Shown one piece after another: positions 17,797 through 26,615 of a stretch of DNA of 41,977 nucleotides. How positions within the stretch are numbered: the stretch's first letter is position 1; each line of letters starts with the position of its first letter. A program made the translations under genes and the position numbers. The DNA lies in assembly GCA_016936575.1 (NCBI GenBank), contig JAFGXQ010000144.1:1-41977 (forward strand). The letters run 5' to 3'. The notes under the pieces were generated by a model. The model was not told where the DNA came from. It saw only the letters and a program-made list of their open reading frames with translations, and ran no database searches. This DNA is from Deltaproteobacteria bacterium. GTDB lineage: Bacteria; Myxococcota_A; Polyangia; JAAYKL01.

Positions 17797-18456
17797 TTGA
17801 CCGAGTTTTTACATTTTTTGGCGTTTTGCGTATCTCCGGCAAACATTTTGTACACCGGCCTGTTCGCCCTGGCGATGATGTACTGGCTGACGGTGATCAT
17901 CGGTGTTTTTGATTTGGATCTATTTGATTTCGATTTGGATGTGGATATGGATGTGGACGTGGATGCGGACGTTGATGCGGATGCTGATACCGGAACCAGT
18001 ACTGTCGGCGTGTTCCACTCTCTGTTGATGTTTTTTAACTTCGGTCAGGTGCCGGTGATGATTATCTTCACGTTTCTTGCGTTAATCATGTGGAGTGCAT
18101 CTCTTCTGGGCCAGTATTACATTTTTCAGAACTCCGTTTTTTGGGGATTGGTCCTTTTTATACCCAATTTCATGGGAAGTATGATCGTCACCAAATTTGT
18201 AACCCAACCGTTTAAAGGACTGTTCAATAAACTCGCTGAAGAAAAAGAAGACTACGAAGAGATGATCGGACGCAACTGTGTGGTGACCACCAGTAAAGTG
18301 GACGAGGAATTCGGCCAGGCGCAGATTGAAACCGGCGGGTCTCCCCTGGTAATCACCGCCAGAACCGAAAACGGCGAAATTTTGTACAAAGACGAAGAAG
18401 CCATTGTCATTAACTACGACATTAAAACAAGCATTGCCATCATTCATCGGGCATAG
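17797..18456 (+). CDS. YqiJ-like membrane OB-fold protein (DUF1449), flotillin partner
   Basis: 219 residues with three membrane segments: about 15-37, 75-105 and 112-135. The soluble C-terminal domain (about 140-219) matches the OB-fold end of the NfeD/YqiJ class, which is habitually encoded beside flotillins and thought to help them organise membrane domains. Between helices 1 and 2 is a striking acidic loop of alternating Asp with Leu, Phe, Val, Met or Ala (about residues 39-66). The TTG start at 17797 is set by GGAGG at 17786-17790, six bases upstream. The flotillin follows after 22 bp. Confidence 0.86.
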   Translation: MTEFLHFLAFCVSPANILYTGLFALAMMYWLTVIIGVFDLDLFDFDLDVDMDVDVDADVDADADTGTSTVGVFHSLLMFFNFGQVPVMIIFTFLALIMWSASLLGQYYIFQNSVFWGLVLFIPNFMGSMIVTKFVTQPFKGLFNKLAEEKEDYEEMIGRNCVVTTSKVDEEFGQAQIETGGSPLVITARTENGEILYKDEEAIVINYDIKTSIAIIHRA

Positions 18457-18478
18457 CAATTAACGAGGGGAAGGAACC

Positions 18479-20683
18479 ATGATTACATCCATTCTTAGTG
18501 CAGCAACCAGCTTGTTGAATTCCGGTGCGCAACCCAATTTTGATATACTATCCAATATGGTGCCCATCGTGGTAGGCGCGTTAATACTCATTCCCGCCGG
18601 CATTATTGTCGTAATACTCAAGTGGTATCACAAAGTCGAACAAGGCACGGCGCTGGTGCGAAATGGTATGGGCGGCACGAAGGTTTCGTTCGCCGGTATG
18701 CTGGTCATTCCCATCGTGCATCGCAAAGAGATGCTCGATATTTCGGTGAAGCGTATTGAGATTGATCGAATGGGCGTGAACGGGTTGATTTGTAAAGACA
18801 ACATGCGCGCCGATGTGAAAGTGGCGTTCTTTGTGCAAGTGAACAAAACCCCTCAGGATACGCTGAAGGTCGCCCAATCGCTCGGTTGCGTCCGCGCATC
18901 CAGCACAGCTGCGTTGGTGGAATTTTTTGACGCCAAGTTTTCCGAGGCCCTCAAGACGGTGGGTAAGCAGTTCGACTTTGTGGAGCTGTACACCAACCGA
19001 TTGCGATTTAAAGAAGAGATTCTGAAGGTCATCGGTACAGACTTGAACGGGTATGTACTCGATGACGCAGCGATTGATTATCTGGAGCAAACCTCGATTA
19101 AGCATTTAGACCCCAAAAACATTCTCGATGCCGACGGCATCAAGAAGATTACGGATCTGACAGCCAAACAGGCGGTGCTTTCCAATGAAATCGAGCAGGA
19201 GAAAAATAAAACCATTCGCAAGCAAGACGTGGAAGCACGTGAAGCGATTTTGCAGCTCGACAAACAACAGGCCGAAGCGGAGCAGAATCAGAAACGCGAG
19301 ATTTCGGAAATCACCTCCCGTCAGGAGGCGGCAGCCTTTATTGTAAAACAGGAAGAACGCAAGCGGGCCGAGCAGCAGCGCATTGCCACCGAAGAAGAAG
19401 TGGCTGTGGCTGAGGAAAACAAGCTGCGTCAGATTGTTATTGCGTCGAAAAACAAGGAACGCGCGGCGGCGGTGGAAACCGAGCGAGTGGAAAAAGATCG
19501 TCAGCTCGAAGCGACCGAGCGCGAGCGCATTGTGACCCTGGCGCAGATTGAAAAAGAAAAGGCGGTGGAGACCGAACGGCGCAATATTCAGGAAGTGATT
19601 CGCGAACGGGTTTCTGTGGAGCGTTCCGTGGTGGAACAGGAAGAGCGCATCAAAGACACCAAGGATTTCGCACAGGCCGAGCGTTCGAAGAAAGTGGCGA
19701 TTCTGGCGGCTGAAGAAGCAGCGGAACAGGCGAAAATACAGGAAGTGAAAAAAGCCGAGGCCAAAAAAGAAGCGTCCGCGCTGGCGGCAGAGGAAATGAT
19801 CATCAAGGCCGAGGGCGAGCGGGCGGCATCAGAAAAAGAAGCCGACGCACGTAAGATTATCGCGGATGCGCAAGCTCAGGAAGAGGCGGTGAAGGGAATG
19901 GGTGAAGCCCGCGCCACTGAAGCGAAGGCTGAAGCGACTGAAAAATACGGAATTGCCGAGGCCTCTGTTATCGAGAAGAAAGCCACTGCAGAAGCGATGG
20001 GCTTGAAAGCGAAAGCCGAGGCTGTTGAAAAAGAGGGTCTGGCTGAAGCGAGAGTGATGGAAGAAAAATTCAGGGTGGAAGCCGCCGGCGCCGAACAGAA
20101 GTTCACAGCCGAAGCGGTGGGTATTGAGAAGAAAGCAACGGCCGAAGCCAAGGGTATCGAAAGCAAAGCCGAGGCAATGAAACAATACGACGCGGTTGGC
20201 AAAGAGCACGAGGAATTCAAGCTGCGTCTGCAAAAAGACCTGGATGTGGAACTGGCCAATATCGATATTCAAGCCAAAATCGCAGCACAGCAAGCTCAGA
20301 TTGTTGGCGAGGCGCTCAGACATGCGCGTATTGACATTGTGGGCGGCGAGAGCCAGTTCTTCGATAAAATCGTGAACTCAATCACCGCCGGTAAAGTCAT
20401 TGATCGCACTGTCGGAAACAGCAATGTACTCGGAGACGTGCGTCATGCGTTGCTGGGAGATAAAACCACATTGCTGGTTGAAAAAATCAAAAACTTCGCC
20501 GATGAACTGGGTATGGATTCCAACTCGGTGAAGAATCTCAGTGTGGCCGCGCTGCTCGGTAAGCTGGTTACCATGACCGATAACAGCGATATGGTGGCGA
20601 CGCTCGGGAAACTGTCGGAAAGTGCAAAGGAATTGGGTATTGCGGGAGAGAATGCAGCATCATTGATGAACAAAACCAAGTAG
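18479..20683 (+). CDS. Flotillin-like SPFH/band-7 protein (YqiK family)
   Basis: 734 residues. One transmembrane helix near residues 29-48 is followed by an SPFH/band-7 domain (about 55-225) containing EQGTALVRNG and the conserved run around YVLDDAAIDYLEQT. A very long coiled coil (about 235-610) rich in Glu, Lys, Ala and Arg follows, then a helical C-terminus. Within the coil, short Ala-Glu-Ala units of the AEAxGIxxKA type repeat many times near residues 470-585; similar Glu-Ala repeats characterise flotillins. Such proteins oligomerise into membrane scaffolds. It follows the YqiJ-like partner by 22 bp and precedes the giant ATPase by only 8 bp. One operon is therefore very likely. The ATG follows GAGGGGAAGGA. 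Confidence 0.93.
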   Translation: MITSILSAATSLLNSGAQPNFDILSNMVPIVVGALILIPAGIIVVILKWYHKVEQGTALVRNGMGGTKVSFAGMLVIPIVHRKEMLDISVKRIEIDRMGVNGLICKDNMRADVKVAFFVQVNKTPQDTLKVAQSLGCVRASSTAALVEFFDAKFSEALKTVGKQFDFVELYTNRLRFKEEILKVIGTDLNGYVLDDAAIDYLEQTSIKHLDPKNILDADGIKKITDLTAKQAVLSNEIEQEKNKTIRKQDVEAREAILQLDKQQAEAEQNQKREISEITSRQEAAAFIVKQEERKRAEQQRIATEEEVAVAEENKLRQIVIASKNKERAAAVETERVEKDRQLEATERERIVTLAQIEKEKAVETERRNIQEVIRERVSVERSVVEQEERIKDTKDFAQAERSKKVAILAAEEAAEQAKIQEVKKAEAKKEASALAAEEMIIKAEGERAASEKEADARKIIADAQAQEEAVKGMGEARATEAKAEATEKYGIAEASVIEKKATAEAMGLKAKAEAVEKEGLAEARVMEEKFRVEAAGAEQKFTAEAVGIEKKATAEAKGIESKAEAMKQYDAVGKEHEEFKLRLQKDLDVELANIDIQAKIAAQQAQIVGEALRHARIDIVGGESQFFDKIVNSITAGKVIDRTVGNSNVLGDVRHALLGDKTTLLVEKIKNFADELGMDSNSVKNLSVAALLGKLVTMTDNSDMVATLGKLSESAKELGIAGENAASLMNKTK

Positions 20684-20691
20684 GGTAAACC

Positions 20692-23600
20692 GTGGAACCT
20701 AAAGATAACGATCAGGCGAAAACCGATTCTGCGGAAGGCGTCGGCGGCGGTGCGCAACCGGAGGGTTTGTCCGGCGGAACATACGAAATTATTCGCGGGC
20801 GGCTGAAGAACAACGCCAAAGAACTGCAGCAGCGACTGCTGAAACTGAATACGTCGCGCAAAGAGGTGTTCGGTTCACTCGAAGCACAGTTGCTTGGTAC
20901 AGAGCGAATCTCCACAGACAACAACTGTATCGCGCAGGATATGGTGTCGGTGGGAGACCGGTTTTTGTTCGGATACAATGTTCAGCTGGGGCTGCGCAGC
21001 GAGACGAAAATTGCCGATGTGTTTGCGGAGTATCAATATAAAGACCGTACATTTCAGAAAATTGATACAGAGCTGATTGACAACCCGACATTTGCGGATG
21101 ATTTCAAGAATCTGTACAAGTATTATAAACAGACGTCCTTCTCGAATTTCTTCAAAATCGGTCCCAGTCTGTTCATGGTATTTAGAATCGGCGGCGGACC
21201 AAGCGATATTAAAACATTTAAATGGCGTATTGAGCAGGATGGACGCCTTTCATATGTGGATAATCGCAGTGACCATGAGTATCGGTTTCCGCCCCAGCAT
21301 GAGTTTGAGTGGAAAAAATGCTCCCGGGACCATCAGCGGCATGGGGAACATCCCCACATGAGTATTGAAGATCGCGTATTTGTGGAAACCGTGGGCGGGG
21401 ATTTAACTGTCAAGGTAGAAGACAATACCGAGGATGGTTCCGGGATATACGCGGAGTCGGTGGATGACCTCGACCAGACGCTGGATGATGGCGAGATTTC
21501 GTATGCCATTTTAGGGAACTTGATTCTGCTGAAGATTCTGCCCTATCAGGAGAAGAAATATCGCTATATTATTTTCAACGAAAAAGCCCAGAGTGCCTGT
21601 CGCATGGACGGCATTGAGGACTCATGCGTGCTGCTGCCTGAAGATCACGGCGTGATCTTTTCGAACGGCTATTATTTGCAAAGTGGTGAATACAAAGCCT
21701 TTGAGAGTGAACTGCACGGCATGGTGTTTCTCAAACGGATTGTGTCGCCCAATGGTGAAGATACCGCATATGTGTTTTACGAAGCCAAGTCGGGAACGTA
21801 TGTGCTGCTGTCGTACAATATGATTGAGCAGCGAGTGGCTACCCCTATCGTATGCAACGGATTTACGTTGTTTGAAAACGGTGAGCTGGCGTATTTTCGG
21901 TCGGTCGACGAGCCTCGGAAAAACCATCAGATTCAGGTATGGCAGACGCCGTTCGTGGGTCTTGATTTTGAAGTGCCGCAAAAAAGCGATTCCTATCTGT
22001 ACAGCCTGGGAAATCGCGATATCGTTCGTTGCATGGCGGCGTGTCAGAATGTGTTGAATCTGGTCGGTAAAGATGAAAGCTATGCGAATATCTATGTGGA
22101 TATTTCAAAGGAAGCGAGTGAAATTCTCGATAGCTATTTTTGGTTGGACCACCCGGATGTATTCAAACTGAAAGAGCCGCTCTCCGGTATTCGGGAAACG
22201 GCCAAATCGGCCATTGAGCAGTTTGAAAAGGTGATGCGTCTGCGTAAGAACACCCGTGACCAGGTGGCGCAGGTGTCAAAGCGAGTGCAGGAAATTCTGC
22301 TTTCCATTCGCGCCAGCCGGTTTGATTCCATCGATAATTTCGTGAAAATTCTGACGGAGCTGCGCGGCGTACGGGGTTCGGTGATCTCGCTCAAGGATTT
22401 GCGTTACGTCGATGTGTCGGAGGTGGAGTCTCTGGAGCAGAAGGTGGGCGAACAGAATGATTCTGTTTCGCACAAATGTGTGGAATTTCTGCTCACTGAT
22501 GAAGCGCTCGAACCATATCGCGTGCGGGTTGCCGAGCTGAAAGAGAAAGTGGCCCCTCTCGAAAAAGTGAGTGAGGGAAAAGAGTTGTCCGCGCAGGTGG
22601 GAACCTGTTCTGATGAATTGGAAATGCTCATTGAAATCGTGAGCAATCTGAAAATTGATGATGCCTCCTGGCGAACACAGATCATCGATAATATTTCGGG
22701 TATTTTCTCTGTGCTCAATCAGGTGCGGGCAGGATTGAAGAATAAAATTGAGTCGTTGGCATCGGTGGAGGGGAAGGCGGAGTTCGCTTCGGAAATCAAA
22801 CTGCTGGAGCAGTCGGTTATCAATTATCTTGATGTTAGCGAAACGCCGGAAAAATGTGAGGAGTACCTGACCAAGATTTCTGTGCAGATTACTGAAATGG
22901 AAGGGAAATTCGCTGACTTCAGCGATTTCATCGTGGTTCTGGCGGAAAAACGGGACGAAATATACAACACGTTCGGGGCGCGCAAAGTTGCGTTGGTTGA
23001 AAGTATCAATAAGAGGACGGATGCGTTGTTGCGGAGTGCGGAGCGGATTCTGAGCGGCATGGGAAGCAGGGTGGCGCAGTTTGAAACGTCTGAAGAGATT
23101 AACGGATACTTTGCCGGTGATTTGATGGTCGATAAGGTGCGCGATATTATCCGCACCCTCGATGAACTGGGTGACAGTGTGAAGTCGGGGGATGTGCAGG
23201 CGCGTCTGAAAACGTTGCAGCAGGACACCTTGCGACAGCTGAAAGATCGCAATGAACTGTATGTCGACGGACAGAATGTCATTAAATTCGGCAGTCACGC
23301 GTTTTCGGTGAATACGCAGGAACTCGCGCTGACCATTGTGGAGCGAGACGATCAGTTGTTTCTGCACCTGACCGGTACAAATTTCTTCGAACCGGTAACA
23401 GATGACTGCTTTGAGCAGACCCGGTCCGTGTGGCAGCAGGAGCTGGTGTCGGAAAACGGCGACGTTTATCGGGCGGAATATCTGGCATATATACTCAAAC
23501 AGAGCCTGGATGAAAAAGCGCGGGCCGAGCTGCAGCAGATGGATCTGGTCGAGCTTGCGCAATATGTAAACAAGTTTATGGGGCCGCGGTATGCGGAAGG

Positions 23601-25779
23601 GTATGTGAAAGGGGTTCACGATAACGACGCGGCGCGGATTCTGGAGAAACTGCTTCTGATGGAGTCGAGTATCGGTCTGCTGAAATACGGCACAGACGCG
23701 CGCGCATTGGCAATGGTGTATTGGGTGCAGATGCCCGATGGTGAGGAGAAGCAGCTTCTTCAGACCAAACTGGGCGGGGTGGGGCAGATGACGCGGTTCT
23801 TTGATGCGACCCGGGGACAGGAACGGTACATCGCGGAGCTGACAGCGAGGCTGAGTTCCTTTGTATCTGAAAACGGGTTGTTTGACGCGCATCTGGTAGA
23901 TGACGCCGCCCGGTATCTGTTTGCGGTACTGGCCGACGAGGAAAACTGGCAGACCTGTGAGGAGTGCGCCGATATTTTCAACCGGTTTTACGGATACCTG
24001 GAACGGCGAAGTCAAACCGGCGCATTTGAGGAGCCAATTACCCGTCTTGGCGGCAGTCCCAAAGATGCGTTTGTGTTGGCGGGCAACTGGGTAGAGGCAT
24101 TTTTACACAGCCGCGGTGAATTAGAGAAAGAGTCATTGGTCAGCGAGGTGGCCGGACTCTGCCTGCTTCGGGTGCTGTCGAAACGCGGGCAGAAGGGGGA
24201 ACTTCCCGCCAAAGTGGTGCATGCCAGATTGTCGTTTGATGTTCATGATATGCTCGGCAGTTCATCGCGAATTGAAGACGGAAAGTATCAGTTGGACTAT
24301 GGCGATTTTTCGAGGCGGTTGACGCTGTTTGAAAAAGGGACCGTGCCCTTGTATGAGAAACATCAGCAGTTAAAGAAGGAACTGGTGGCTCGGGCATCCG
24401 ACGAAATGCGCCTGGACGAATTCAAACCTCGGGTGCTCAGTGCCTTTGTGCGCAACCGTCTGATTGACGAATTGTACTTGCCCTTAATTGGTGAAAATCT
24501 GGCCAAACAAATCGGGGTGGTGGGTGAAGGAACTCGTACCGATCGTATGGGAATGCTGCTTGTTATTTCGCCACCGGGGTATGGCAAGACCACCTTGATG
24601 GAGTATATCGCCAATCGGCTGGGCATTATTTTCATGAAAATCAACGGCCCCGCCATCGGCAACCGGGTGACATCACTCGACCCCGCGGAGGCACCGAACG
24701 CCGCAGCGCGTGAAGAGATTAAGAAGTTGAATCTGGCCCTTGAAATGGGCGACAACGTGATGCTGTATCTCGATGATATTCAGCACTGTAATCCTGAATT
24801 TTTACAGAAGTTTATTTCTCTGTGCGATGCGCAGCGGAAGATTGAAGGGGTGTACAAGGGAAAAACACGCACGTACGATTTGCGCGGAAGAAAGGTGTGT
24901 GTGGTGATGGCGGGCAACCCCTATTCGGAGAGCGGTGAGGCGTTCAAGATTCCCGACATGCTGGCCAATCGCGCCGATACGTATAATCTGGGGGATATTC
25001 TCGGAGACAGTGAAGACGTATTCAAACTGAGCTATCTGGAAAACTGTCTCACATCGAACAGCGTGCTTTCGGCGTTGGCGACCAAACATTTTAAAGATGT
25101 GTACGGAGTGATTCAGGCGGCACAAACCGGCACCACCGAGGGTATCGAATTTGAGGGAAATTATTCGGGAGATGAGCTCGGAGAATACGTGTCGGTCATG
25201 ACCAAGCTGCTGCGGATTCGCGACGTGATTCTGATGGTCAATCAGGAATACATTCTGTCGGCGGCACAGTCTGATGAGTATCGAACCGAGCCCCCCTTCA
25301 AGTTGCAGGGGTCCTATCGAAACATGAATCGTTTGGCTGAAAAAGTGATTCCGATCATGAACGACAGGGAGCTCGAGACATTGGTACGTTCCCATTATGA
25401 AAGCGAGGCGCAGACGCTCACCACCGGGGCCGAGTCGAATCTGTTGAAATTCAAGCAGATGATAGGGGCTTTGAACGAGGTTGATGCGGCGCGTTGGGCG
25501 GAAATTAAGAAGACGTTCAATAAGAACCAGATGCTGGCGGGGACGGGAGATGACCGAATGGGTCAGGTATTGCTGCAGCTTGATTCGTTCAGCAACGGGT
25601 TAATGGGGATAAATGCCACGTTGGCTGAAGGTGTGGGGCAGTTGAAACACTCGATTGTGGGCGTAGCGACAGGAAGCGCAGCACCGGCGACTCCCCCGAG
25701 CGAAACTCCCCCACGCCAGGGCGTAACGCTGGGAAAAATTCAGACGGTAAAGAAAATTGTTCCAAAGAAATTGGAATAG
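20692..25779 (+). CDS. Giant DUF3686-type AAA+ ATPase ('DNA repair ATPase' family)
   Basis: 1695 residues. I assign it to the DUF3686 family, usually labelled 'DNA repair ATPase' although DNA repair has not been shown. Parts: a helical start with coiled coil (about 30-70); a beta-rich, propeller-like region (about 85-460); a long helical and coiled-coil region (about 480-860); a mixed region (about 860-1250); and a MoxR/CDC48-like AAA+ module. In that module Walker A is PPGYGKTT (1294-1301), Walker B is LYLDDIQ (1358-1364) and sensor 1 is VMAGNP with N1409. A Pro/Ala-rich segment comes near the end. There are no membrane helices. The GTG start is preceded by AGGG and lies 8 bp after the flotillin stop. 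The neighbours suggest a motor working on flotillin- or PspA-marked membrane, not on DNA. Confidence 0.9.
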   Translation: MEPKDNDQAKTDSAEGVGGGAQPEGLSGGTYEIIRGRLKNNAKELQQRLLKLNTSRKEVFGSLEAQLLGTERISTDNNCIAQDMVSVGDRFLFGYNVQLGLRSETKIADVFAEYQYKDRTFQKIDTELIDNPTFADDFKNLYKYYKQTSFSNFFKIGPSLFMVFRIGGGPSDIKTFKWRIEQDGRLSYVDNRSDHEYRFPPQHEFEWKKCSRDHQRHGEHPHMSIEDRVFVETVGGDLTVKVEDNTEDGSGIYAESVDDLDQTLDDGEISYAILGNLILLKILPYQEKKYRYIIFNEKAQSACRMDGIEDSCVLLPEDHGVIFSNGYYLQSGEYKAFESELHGMVFLKRIVSPNGEDTAYVFYEAKSGTYVLLSYNMIEQRVATPIVCNGFTLFENGELAYFRSVDEPRKNHQIQVWQTPFVGLDFEVPQKSDSYLYSLGNRDIVRCMAACQNVLNLVGKDESYANIYVDISKEASEILDSYFWLDHPDVFKLKEPLSGIRETAKSAIEQFEKVMRLRKNTRDQVAQVSKRVQEILLSIRASRFDSIDNFVKILTELRGVRGSVISLKDLRYVDVSEVESLEQKVGEQNDSVSHKCVEFLLTDEALEPYRVRVAELKEKVAPLEKVSEGKELSAQVGTCSDELEMLIEIVSNLKIDDASWRTQIIDNISGIFSVLNQVRAGLKNKIESLASVEGKAEFASEIKLLEQSVINYLDVSETPEKCEEYLTKISVQITEMEGKFADFSDFIVVLAEKRDEIYNTFGARKVALVESINKRTDALLRSAERILSGMGSRVAQFETSEEINGYFAGDLMVDKVRDIIRTLDELGDSVKSGDVQARLKTLQQDTLRQLKDRNELYVDGQNVIKFGSHAFSVNTQELALTIVERDDQLFLHLTGTNFFEPVTDDCFEQTRSVWQQELVSENGDVYRAEYLAYILKQSLDEKARAELQQMDLVELAQYVNKFMGPRYAEGYVKGVHDNDAARILEKLLLMESSIGLLKYGTDARALAMVYWVQMPDGEEKQLLQTKLGGVGQMTRFFDATRGQERYIAELTARLSSFVSENGLFDAHLVDDAARYLFAVLADEENWQTCEECADIFNRFYGYLERRSQTGAFEEPITRLGGSPKDAFVLAGNWVEAFLHSRGELEKESLVSEVAGLCLLRVLSKRGQKGELPAKVVHARLSFDVHDMLGSSSRIEDGKYQLDYGDFSRRLTLFEKGTVPLYEKHQQLKKELVARASDEMRLDEFKPRVLSAFVRNRLIDELYLPLIGENLAKQIGVVGEGTRTDRMGMLLVISPPGYGKTTLMEYIANRLGIIFMKINGPAIGNRVTSLDPAEAPNAAAREEIKKLNLALEMGDNVMLYLDDIQHCNPEFLQKFISLCDAQRKIEGVYKGKTRTYDLRGRKVCVVMAGNPYSESGEAFKIPDMLANRADTYNLGDILGDSEDVFKLSYLENCLTSNSVLSALATKHFKDVYGVIQAAQTGTTEGIEFEGNYSGDELGEYVSVMTKLLRIRDVILMVNQEYILSAAQSDEYRTEPPFKLQGSYRNMNRLAEKVIPIMNDRELETLVRSHYESEAQTLTTGAESNLLKFKQMIGALNEVDAARWAEIKKTFNKNQMLAGTGDDRMGQVLLQLDSFSNGLMGINATLAEGVGQLKHSIVGVATGSAAPATPPSETPPRQGVTLGKIQTVKKIVPKKLE

Positions 25780-25880
25780 GGACAACATTCTGGAATGGGT
25801 TGGAAAAACCTGAATTTTGAATCCGGTGGAATTTATGATATCGTCCACTTTGTGTAGTTACAGATTTTGAGGAGGTACAC

Positions 25881-26615
25881 ATGGGTAAATTGTGGAATTC
25901 ATTTCGAGCCCAATTGAATAAATTGTCGAATTTTTTATGGCAGGTGGACCCGGTGGCCCAGATGCAGCTGGAATACGACAAGTCGGTTCAGCAACTGAAA
26001 GAAGGCCGCGAAGGGCTGGAAAAATACCGGGCAATGGTGGAACGGGTGGGGCGACAGGTGGACACCGGCGAAAAGAAGGTGGAGCAGTTCACCGCCAAGA
26101 TTACCGCGATGCTCAAATCCGGGCAGCGTGACGCAGCGGCCAAGTATGCGGTGCAATTGAATGACGCCAAAAAAGAGTTGTTGGAAAATCGTAACCAACT
26201 GAAGATTCACGAACAGTCGTACCAGAACAATCTCGACAAAATTAAATTCGCGTCCAACAACCTGGCCAAAGTGCGTGAAAAAATCAAAAAGTACGAGGCC
26301 GATTTAAAAATGTCTGAAGCCGAGGCGCAACTGGCGCAGCTGAGTCAGTCATTTGATTTTGATGTGACCACGGATTTCGGTCAGGTGGAGCAGATGGTGC
26401 AGGAAAAAATCGACCTCAATCGTGCCAAGACCCGGGTTGCCAATGATATTTCCAGTCAGGGGCTGGTTGATATTCAGGCCGAAAAAGCGATGGAAGAAGC
26501 CATGGCCGAAGACTTGCTGAGCAAGTTTGAGATTGAGATGGGGCTGAAAACCCCCGAAAGCGCTGAGATTGCCGAAACCACCAAAGAACTCGGTCCGGAG
26601 AAAGTGACTGAATGA
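25881..26615 (+). CDS. PspA/IM30 (Vipp1-like) family protein
   Basis: This 244-residue protein is almost all helical, as in PspA and Vipp1, which belong to the ESCRT-III superfamily. These proteins bind and remodel the inner membrane as rings and rods under envelope stress. The N-terminal amphipathic helix (about 1-22) precedes DPVAQMQLEYDKSVQQLKEG. The long hairpin carries the characteristic KLNDAKKELLENRNQL-like register, and later helices follow. The C-terminus adds an acidic tail of about 25 residues (TPESAEIAETTKELG). The ATG has a strong GAGGAGG site. The stop overlaps the start of the next ATPase gene (ATGA), so the two are translationally coupled. Confidence 0.92.
   Translation: MGKLWNSFRAQLNKLSNFLWQVDPVAQMQLEYDKSVQQLKEGREGLEKYRAMVERVGRQVDTGEKKVEQFTAKITAMLKSGQRDAAAKYAVQLNDAKKELLENRNQLKIHEQSYQNNLDKIKFASNNLAKVREKIKKYEADLKMSEAEAQLAQLSQSFDFDVTTDFGQVEQMVQEKIDLNRAKTRVANDISSQGLVDIQAEKAMEEAMAEDLLSKFEIEMGLKTPESAEIAETTKELGPEKVTE

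Noticed and set aside
22276..24015. 579-codon minus-strand open frame inside the giant ATPase gene
   Set aside because: Composition is rich in His, Arg and Phe as expected of an antisense shadow, and the plus-strand frame is clearly the real gene.
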